64,000 bases of DNA from Calothrix brevissima NIES-22 (GTDB taxonomy: Bacteria; Cyanobacteriota; Cyanobacteriia; Cyanobacteriales; Nostocaceae): NCBI RefSeq assembly GCF_002367995.1, contig NZ_AP018207.1, forward strand, positions 2,587,083 to 2,651,082, read 5' to 3'. Below, in pieces: positions 44,203-50,489 of this stretch. A program made the translations under genes and the position numbers. The notes below the pieces were generated by a model. That model worked only from the letters and a program-made list of their open reading frames with translations, was not told the DNA's origin and ran no database searches. How positions within the stretch are numbered: the stretch's first letter is position 1; each line of letters begins with the position of its first letter.

Positions 44203-45864
44203 CTATTCTTCTTCGTCAATGCCATTCCATTGGCTAATGCGGAAGATGACAAACTCTGCTGGTCTGACTGGACAAACACCTACTTCTACATACAAACGTC
44301 CTAAAATTCTGGTTTCTGGTGGGTTAAGTTCTTCATCGCATTTAACATAAAATGCTTGTTCTGGTGATGCACCAAATAATGCACCTTCACGCCAAATTCT
44401 TTCTAGGAAGTTGCTGACGGTACGTTTGACCCTAGCCCACAAATCTTCATCGTTGGGTTCAAAAACTACCCATTGAGTACCTAGTTCGATGGATTTTTCA
44501 ATATAACTAATTAAGCGGCGGACGCTGATGTAACGCCACTCGGTTTTATCTGGTTCTACTAGTGTTCTTGCGCCCCAGATGCGGATACCACGATTGGGGA
44601 AGCTGCGTATACAGTTAATTCCCAAGGGGTTTAACAGTTCCTGTTCGCGGAAGTTGGTTTCATAACCTAGACCGATGACGCCTCTAGGTACTTCGTTGGC
44701 TGGTGCTTTGTAAACGCCTCTGGTTTCGTCGGTACGCGACCACACACCCATGACATGTCCGCAAGGAGGGACGAGTATGGGATTGCCGCGATCGCGTGGG
44801 TTGGGTACTTTAATCCAAGGATAGTAAAGCGCCGCAAACATGGAACGGCGGTTAAATCTGTTTAACCACTCCACTACCTGTTGGGGTTTGGTTTGTTCTG
44901 GAGGTGGATCGATTAATACCATGCGGTTGGGTGGGTTAGGAATGTCGCCGCTAGCAGAACCCTCACACATACTAATCATTAGTTCCATGATGCCGTGGAC
45001 TTGATCCAAGTTCATCACGCCTGATTGATAAGCCCGCATTAAGTCGGGACAAGCTAGCATGGTGATTTCATCGATTTCAAAGATCCCTCTTACCCCTGTG
45101 CGATCGTCGCGGACTCCTTCAAAGTCTCGCGAAAATCTATCGACTGTTTGGGCGACAATGGGGGGTGCTAGTTCATACTGGCCATTAGTCGGACGCCGAG
45201 ATAAAGGCTGTCCAGATTGAGAAATATCTTCGACGTTGACATACATGGAACCTCTCAAAGCCGCGATCGCATAAGTTGCTACTTGTCCGGGAACTTCACG
45301 ATTCATGGTTAAGTTCTCATATTGTTCGAGAACTTCATCACCCCGACGGATTTGGACGGTAAAGTATTCCCCTGTATTTGGTGGTGGTTCGCCTTCTGTA
45401 CCTTCTGGTAAGGCACGAGGGCCGCTATCGTTAATGACGATGTTAATTGCGCCGCCTGCTGCTTGTTCGGGGCGTAATGTAAACCGGAGGGTAGGACGGT
45501 TACCGCGACCACTAATGCGAATGTTGGCTGGTTCTGGATTTGGCGGTTTGGGTGCGCCTGGTAATTGTGTACCGATACTAGTTATCCAACAGCGCCCGCC
45601 ACCATTCATAAAGTAGCCATAAACGGCGAAGGGTAAATAAGCGTTGAAATCGGTGAAGCCATCGGAGTTAGGACGGGCAAAGTAGTTGAGATATTGCGTC
45701 CAATTGGTGACCAACATGGGCTTAAATAGTTCAGCCCCATCACGAATATCTTCGGTAAAGCCAACAAATCCACCAACGGCCGTGCTGACACCCTCTATTG
45801 GTCTACTACCTCTGTCTATTTCTTCAACATAGACACCAGGTGCAAAGTAATCTAGTCTAGCCAT
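44203..45864 (-). CDS. Contractile tail sheath protein
   Basis: This 553-residue sheath subunit begins MARLDYFAPGVYVEEIDRGSRPIEGVSTAVGGFVGFTE, the standard start of phage and injection-system sheaths. The conserved C-terminal domain runs from about 375 (GVIGLGYETNFREQELLNPLGINCIRSFPNRGIRIWGARTL), with ILGRLYVEVGVCPVRPAEFVIFRISQ at the end. The sheath surrounds the tube, and contraction ejects it. Full length for the family. It is the second gene of the cluster after the DUF4255 gene. Confidence 0.95.
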   Translation of the reverse strand: MARLDYFAPGVYVEEIDRGSRPIEGVSTAVGGFVGFTEDIRDGAELFKPMLVTNWTQYLNYFARPNSDGFTDFNAYLPFAVYGYFMNGGGRCWITSIGTQLPGAPKPPNPEPANIRISGRGNRPTLRFTLRPEQAAGGAINIVINDSGPRALPEGTEGEPPPNTGEYFTVQIRRGDEVLEQYENLTMNREVPGQVATYAIAALRGSMYVNVEDISQSGQPLSRRPTNGQYELAPPIVAQTVDRFSRDFEGVRDDRTGVRGIFEIDEITMLACPDLMRAYQSGVMNLDQVHGIMELMISMCEGSASGDIPNPPNRMVLIDPPPEQTKPQQVVEWLNRFNRRSMFAALYYPWIKVPNPRDRGNPILVPPCGHVMGVWSRTDETRGVYKAPANEVPRGVIGLGYETNFREQELLNPLGINCIRSFPNRGIRIWGARTLVEPDKTEWRYISVRRLISYIEKSIELGTQWVVFEPNDEDLWARVKRTVSNFLERIWREGALFGASPEQAFYVKCDEELNPPETRILGRLYVEVGVCPVRPAEFVIFRISQWNGIDEEE

Positions 45865-46022
45865 AAAAGTCTCTCCAATTTAGTTAAAAGTTAATGGCAG
45901 AGGGCAGAGGGGTAGGGGATGAGGGAGATAAGGGAGAACAATGCCCAATGCCCAATGCCCCATGACGGCAGTTGCTTCAAGCCGGGAAACCCGTCCAACG
46001 CACTGCCTCCCCCATCCCCTCT

Positions 46023-46862
46023 TTATTCAGGAGTTAGTAAGATTTCTTTGAAGCTATAATTTTGGCTATCCACCAAGACATTGACATTCTGGGGTAAGTA
46101 GCCGGGACAGTTGACTGTCAAAACATAATTACCCAGACGCATATCTTCAAAAAAGAACAGCCCTTCTTTATTGCTTATCGCTGATTTTTTAGTTCTTTGT
46201 ATAGTTACTTCTGCTGTGGTTAGGGGTAAATTAGTAACTGCACTTTTCACCATACCTGCGATCGCTACTCGCCTGGTAACTACTGTGCCGTTACCATTCT
46301 CACTCAATTGGTTTTGCAAATTGAAAATCCGTTCGTAAACTAGCGGTACAAGGGTGGTTTGTGGTTCAACTGGAATCATGGCTGTGATATACAAGGCGGA
46401 ACGCAATGGTACATTCAGCGCACTCCATAATGAACCAATCTCAATAGGTGGATCTAAAGCCACTGTCAGAGATAAATTCCCGTAACCCCGCAGTTCTGGA
46501 ACTAAATAGTCCTCTTGCAAAGACCGATGACGCAGCAGTACTGTTAAGGCTTCGCTGAGTAAATGATGTTCGCCTAAGGCGGTTCGATCCCAGGCTGTTA
46601 ATAGCATAGAGACATCAAACCAATTAGGCGACCAACCTACAGATGTGGGTTGTAAACCCCGTGAAGCTTTACGTTCCACTTGTCTACCAGATTGTTGAAA
46701 TTGCTTACTCTCACGAATGTCGTAAACATACAAATTGAGAGTCGGCCCTGCACCCTCTTCCCGTCGATTACTAGGATGACTAAAGTCAATTTGCTCTGTA
46801 CTGGTGAGTGAGGTTCCTCCAGCTAGAATTTCTGCTAAAGTTTGAAGAACGAAGATAAGCAT
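46023..46862 (-). CDS. DUF4255 / Pvc16-like protein with regulatory-like beta domain
   Basis: The first gene of the cluster encodes 279 residues. Residues 1-190 match DUF4255 (Pvc16-type), with TLNLYVYDIRES, LSEALTVLLRHRSLQEDYLVPELRGYGNLSLTV and LWSALNVPLRSALYITAMIPVEP. Proteins of this type cap or terminate the tube-sheath in contractile injection systems. Residues about 200-279 form a carboxypeptidase-regulatory-like beta sandwich (AIAGMVKSAVTNLPLTTAEVTIQ, GLFFFEDMRLGNYVLTVNCPGYLPQ), sometimes fused in this family. No promoter element was recognised upstream. Confidence 0.85.
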   Translation of the reverse strand: MLIFVLQTLAEILAGGTSLTSTEQIDFSHPSNRREEGAGPTLNLYVYDIRESKQFQQSGRQVERKASRGLQPTSVGWSPNWFDVSMLLTAWDRTALGEHHLLSEALTVLLRHRSLQEDYLVPELRGYGNLSLTVALDPPIEIGSLWSALNVPLRSALYITAMIPVEPQTTLVPLVYERIFNLQNQLSENGNGTVVTRRVAIAGMVKSAVTNLPLTTAEVTIQRTKKSAISNKEGLFFFEDMRLGNYVLTVNCPGYLPQNVNVLVDSQNYSFKEILLTPE

Positions 46863-47315
46863 GAAGGTAGTTGGCTGGTAGCGAATCCAGATGTATCTAG
46901 ACTATCTGTACCTACCTGGGGAAGTTAATTAGACTTTTGTCGAGATTTTTATGGCGCTGCGCGTGTCGGTTGTCAGTTGCTAGAGACGCGATGAACCCTT
47001 GTCTGTACAAGTGTCAGTTGTTTAAAAAATCTGGTTTAATACCCGCGTATAGCAAGTCTTTGTAGTAGGGGCGGGTTCACCGATATCTTCATTGATTCAC
47101 AAAGATCTAAATAAACTCGCCCCTACAAGGATCAACAGTAATCGCTCATGAACCTGCGCCTACAAAACTCAATGACTGTGGATGGAGTTTTTTATCAGCC
47201 ATATAGTCTCAACAAGCTGGACTTTTCCCACGCCAGCACTTACTTAGTGAAATTTGTTAATAAAAATATCTGGTTATTATACTAAATAGTTATAAAATTA
47301 ATTGACCTGCTGAAG
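46863..47315. other. Intergenic gap between tail cluster and ArsR gene
   Basis: This 453-base gap is divergent, with the tail-cluster promoter at its left end and the ArsR gene promoter at its right. A decayed GAGACGCGATGAA palindrome is near 46981, and a repeated phrase CGCCCCTACAAGG near 47116 resembles the family A core. No gene is seen. Confidence 0.45.
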
Positions 47316-47705
47316 ATGCAACCTCCTATGCCAGAACCAAAGCCATCTCAGACTAATTCAGCAGTACTTGTGGCTGTTGCTGATTATTTTAAGGTGCTAT
47401 CAGAAGTTAGCCGACTACAGATTTTAACTTGTTTAAAGTCAGGGCCGATGAATGTGATGGATTTGGTGGATGCCACAGGCTTAGGACAAGCAAATCTCTC
47501 CAAGCATCTGAAGGTGTTAACTCAAGCAGGGTTAGTATCGCGTCAAACGAAAGGTACTAGTGCTTTTTACAATATTACCGATCCGATGATTTTTGAGCTT
47601 TGCGATTTAGCGTGCGATCGCATTAGCGAGCACATGTTACAACAAAGCGAAAGCCTCAAAGCGCTGCGAGATAATACAGCAGTGTTTTCTGAAAATAGGG
47701 GTTAG
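47316..47705 (+). CDS. ArsR-family HTH transcriptional regulator
   Basis: This 129-residue winged-helix regulator shows YFKVLSEVSRLQILTCLKSGPMNVMDLVDATGLGQANLSKHLKVLTQAGLVSRQTKGTSAFYNI, the ArsR/SmtB DNA-binding core. No Cys metal cluster (CVC type) is present; the two Cys near the end (LCDLACDRI) might ligate a metal. It could therefore be a metal sensor or a redox/sulfur-type regulator. No transporter is adjacent. The stop is followed at once by GGACAAGGG repeats. Confidence 0.88.
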   Translation: MQPPMPEPKPSQTNSAVLVAVADYFKVLSEVSRLQILTCLKSGPMNVMDLVDATGLGQANLSKHLKVLTQAGLVSRQTKGTSAFYNITDPMIFELCDLACDRISEHMLQQSESLKALRDNTAVFSENRG

Positions 47706-47876
47706 GGGACAAGGGGGACAAGGGGACGAATGTTAGGTACACTGAGCGAATCATGTCAATTGCAGAACTGATGGCAGAATTAACCCAGCCTTGTAATATT
47801 CCGGTTTAAGGTTGCTACAGATGGCTAACAGGGGATGCGATCGCGCTCCAGTTGTCAATCAAAAGTCGAGTAATTT

Positions 47877-48590
47877 ATGGATGTGGATGAAATTCTCAAA
47901 CGTTATAGTGCTGGAGAACGCAGTTTTCCGCGAGTCAATTTACAAGAAGCAGAACTTACAAATGCAATTTTAACAGGTGCCGATTTTAGCTGTGCAGATT
48001 TACGTCAGACGCGCTTAGGCAAAACTAATTTGAGTCAAGCTGTGCTCAAACAAGCAGATTTAAGTGAAGCGCTACTTTGGGGTACAGATTTGAGCGATGC
48101 AGATTTATCTGGTGCTTTGCTACGAGAAGCAGATTTGACGAGTGCAAAACTACTTCAAACTAATTTAACAGCAGCTAATTTAATTAAAGCTAGTTTATGC
48201 GGTGCGAATTTAACAGGTGCTAAACTTTCCCGTTCGCTATTGTTTCAAGCAGATTTGCGTCCTAGTTCCGATCAGCGCACAGATTTAGGATATGCAATTT
48301 TAACTGAGGCAGATTTGAGCTACGCTGACTTAAGAGCGGCTACTATGCATCATGCTAACTTGGATAAAGTCAAATTGTGCCGCGCCAACCTCAGCCGCAG
48401 ACTTCAGTGGGGGGATTTGGCTACAGATTTGAGTGGAGCGAGTTTGCAAGGAGCCGATCTCAGCTATGCGAATCTTGATGGCGCAATTTTGCGCAATGCG
48501 AATTTGCAAGGAGCAGATTTAACCGGAGCTATTCTTGATGATGTTGACTTTCAAGGGGCGATTATGCCCGATGGTAAAGTTCATGATTAA
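47877..48590 (+). CDS. Pentapeptide-repeat protein
   Basis: These 237 residues are almost wholly A(D/N)LxX pentapeptides (ADLRQTRLGKTNLSQAVLKQADLSEA...), which fold as a right-handed quadrilateral beta helix. The run is broken only at about 128-140 (LRPSSDQRTDLG) and about 178-186. There is no signal peptide. Such proteins are very common in cyanobacteria and mostly of unknown role. Some mimic DNA and inhibit gyrase, but nothing here points to that. Confidence 0.88.
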   Translation: MDVDEILKRYSAGERSFPRVNLQEAELTNAILTGADFSCADLRQTRLGKTNLSQAVLKQADLSEALLWGTDLSDADLSGALLREADLTSAKLLQTNLTAANLIKASLCGANLTGAKLSRSLLFQADLRPSSDQRTDLGYAILTEADLSYADLRAATMHHANLDKVKLCRANLSRRLQWGDLATDLSGASLQGADLSYANLDGAILRNANLQGADLTGAILDDVDFQGAIMPDGKVHD

Positions 48591-48654
48591 GAATAGTTGC
48601 TCTATATGTAGCAATCCTATCTGAGTTGTGAAAATATTTTTTTTGATGAACCGC

Positions 48655-48701
48655 CTTCTCTGCGAGAGGCTTCCGCCAACGCGTAGCGTCTCGCAGAGAA
48701 G
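48655..48701. repeat. Palindrome with perfect 13-bp arms
   Basis: CTTCTCTGCGAGA (48655-48667) pairs with 48689-48701. It encloses GGCTTCCGCCAACGCGTAGCG, a phrase typical of dispersed cyanobacterial repeats. It is 65 bases past the pentapeptide gene and could act as its terminator. Confidence 0.6.
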
Positions 48702-48873
48702 ACGCCAAGTACGCCAAGGTTCAGAGAAAAAACTGAGAGTTAGCAAATTTCATAAATGATTTAGGATTGCTATAAATCAATTGTTGATTTTGGATTTATT
48801 CTGTGACTGCTTTTAGGTTAGGGAACTCCAAAAAATAAATTATGCCAAATTGTAGGGTCGGGGTAACCCCTGC

Positions 48874-49047
48874 CCCTATGAGTTGCGAGTTTGTTGACAT
48901 ACTCCCCACCCTTGAAGGGTAGGGATTCTAGGCTCAAACAGCAATTGCAGGCGTAGCCCGACTTACATTACCTAACCCGATGGTTGATGTCCCAACCATT
49001 TGACCCTTCTCCTTCGGAGACGCTAACGCGAACGGCTCCGCTCAGGG
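48874..49047 (-). ncRNA. Predicted reRNA (omega RNA) at the TnpB right end
   Basis: In TnpB systems the guide RNA scaffold spans the 3' end of tnpB to the element's right end, and the guide is the flanking DNA. Here that is minus strand 49047 to 48894, with the guide from 48893 to about 48874. The scaffold part includes inverted words (TTGACCCT / AGGGTCAA at about 49000-49053) and the hairpin CCCACCCTT-GAAGGGTAGGG. Predicted from position only. Confidence 0.4.
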
Positions 49048-50151
49048 TCAACAGTGCGGTTCGACAAGCTCACCAACCGCGAAGCCGAACTGTTGAATAT
49101 TACGTGCGGCGTTCTCATCCCTACCATTAACTGATTGGCAGGAAGGACAACGCCACTCTCTGACTGACAAATCCAAGCTTTCTAAGATATGACCGCAATT
49201 TGAGCAAGTCTTACTACTGGGATACCATTGATCCACAAATACCACTCGTCTATGTTTCTTTTTGGCAACCCATTCTAGGATTTTTAGAAACTCACCAAAG
49301 GCCAAGTCTGATATTTTTCTACCCCAAAGTCGCTGCATTCCCTTGAGATTTAAAGTCTCAAAGCAGAGAACATCAAACTTATCCGTTAACTCATGAGCCA
49401 GTTTCCAGAACCAGTTCCGCCGACGATGAGAAATATCCTCATATTTGCGTACTAAATTCTTCCTTGCTCGTTCTCTATTGGAGGAACCTTTTAGTTTTTT
49501 AGAATGCTGCCTACTGGCTTTTTTAATAGCGTTTAGGGATTGCTTGAAGAATTGGGGAGACTCAATCTCAGTGCCGTCTGAGCAGGTGAGAAATGTCTTC
49601 AATCCAAAGTCAAAGCCAGCGATTTTACCTGTCTTAACTTCAACGTCTGGATTGCTGCCATCATTCATGACAATAACCATGAACAGTTCACCTAGCGGAG
49701 TGCGTTTAATGGTTAAAGTTTTGACCGTTCCCTCAATCTCTCTTGACTGACAAAACTGATAAACCCTGTTCCCAATCTTTACCCTATTCCCACCCAAAAA
49801 CTTATAACCTGCTTGCTTGAGGGTGAAGGATTTATATTTTTTTACCTTCTTAAATCCTGGTGGTCTAACTCCTTTCTTGCTGTGTTTAAAAAACAATTGG
49901 TAGGCTTTCTCGATGCGTTGACAAATATCTTGTACTGCCTGAGAACCTACTGATTGCCAGAAAGAATTACGCTTTCTTAACTTGGCAATATGCGACTGAA
50001 GTTTTGCACAATTTAAATGCTTGCCAAACATCCGATAATACCGTTTATGTAGGACAATGCAATGGTTATAAATCATCCCAGCAGCGTTAATTGTACGCTT
50101 GAGGTGCCTATTCCTCTTGTGTTGGTAGAGCTTAAACTTCAGTGTTTTCAT
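49048..50151 (-). CDS. tnpB: TnpB RNA-guided nuclease (OrfB)
   Basis: This 367-residue protein is the transposon-encoded ancestor-type of Cas12. The RuvC residues are all present: Asp 181 (AGFDFGLKT), Glu 265 (LCFETLNL) and Asp 345 (GRDENAARN). The zinc ribbon has Cys 316/319 and Cys 335/338. The N-terminal helix-turn-helix-like part starts MKTLKFKLYQHKRNRHLKRTI. It looks intact and functional. TnpB cuts DNA matching its guide next to a TAM, favouring retention of the element. The last eight residues (GELVEPHC) come from a common repeat phrase. Confidence 0.93.
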   Translation of the reverse strand: MKTLKFKLYQHKRNRHLKRTINAAGMIYNHCIVLHKRYYRMFGKHLNCAKLQSHIAKLRKRNSFWQSVGSQAVQDICQRIEKAYQLFFKHSKKGVRPPGFKKVKKYKSFTLKQAGYKFLGGNRVKIGNRVYQFCQSREIEGTVKTLTIKRTPLGELFMVIVMNDGSNPDVEVKTGKIAGFDFGLKTFLTCSDGTEIESPQFFKQSLNAIKKASRQHSKKLKGSSNRERARKNLVRKYEDISHRRRNWFWKLAHELTDKFDVLCFETLNLKGMQRLWGRKISDLAFGEFLKILEWVAKKKHRRVVFVDQWYPSSKTCSNCGHILESLDLSVREWRCPSCQSVNGRDENAARNIQQFGFAVGELVEPHC

Positions 50152-50189
50152 GCTAGTATTCTACCATAAACCAACGGCAATATGACGGC

Positions 50190-50336
50190 ATGAAGAAATT
50201 AACAATTAGATGCTCAGATGAAGAATATCAGATGCTTGTAGAGTATTGTACAGAAACAAGTAGAACCCAGAATGATGTACTCAGGGAATTGATTCGGAAG
50301 TTAAAGAAAAGCCGTCCTAGAAGGACGGGGCTTTAG
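50190..50336 (+). CDS. Small ribbon-helix-helix-like protein inside the IS
   Basis: The ORF has 48 codons: MKKLTIRCSDEEYQMLVEYC then SRTQNDVLRELIRKLKK and a short basic tail. A strand followed by two helices resembles CopG/Arc-type ribbon-helix-helix DNA-binding proteins. It is divergent from tnpB, 38 bases apart, and lies between tnpB and the left end. Its last codons pass through the left-end hairpin. It may repress tnpB or bind the end. Assigned from pattern only. Confidence 0.55.
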   Translation: MKKLTIRCSDEEYQMLVEYCTETSRTQNDVLRELIRKLKKSRPRRTGL

Positions 50337-50489
50337 ACCCAGATTTTTGGTAAGTTAACGATCGCAATATTTTTTATTTGGAAGTCCCTTAATTTATTGA
50401 ACCGTATTAGACACGCAGTGACTTTCCACAGGATAGACACCAAGAACGCCAAGAGTTTGTATTGTGTGCGTAAGTCCTGTTAATGTTTC

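Larger units (their letters stand above)
48894..50349 (-). mobile_element. IS200/IS605-type TnpB element, 1456 bp
   Basis: The edges were found by comparison with the empty repeat at 39371-39484. On the minus strand the target is ...CTTAC, then the element from 50349 down to 48894, ending ...GTATGTCAA. There is no target duplication. TTAC before the left end and TCAA at the right end fit the single-strand IS605/IS608 mechanism. Both ends carry small hairpins (about 50311-50331 and 48904-48928). There is no TnpA, so it depends on a helper. Confidence 0.85.
48820..50389. repeat. Family A 114-bp repeat split by an IS605-type element
   Basis: Bases 48820-48893 (74) plus 50350-50389 (40) rebuild the 114-base family A repeat seen intact at 39371-39484, with the same length and only scattered substitutions. 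The TnpB element occupies the space between. Confidence 0.85.

Noticed and set aside
39556..46862. Prophage
   Set aside because: Tail-type genes only; no capsid, portal, terminase, integrase or lysis genes and a clean gene border on both sides, so an injection system fits better.
47753..47809. 18-codon ORF MSIAELMAELTQPCNIPV, with more open frame after its stop
   Set aside because: Could be a remnant, but it is too short and I cannot match it to a family.
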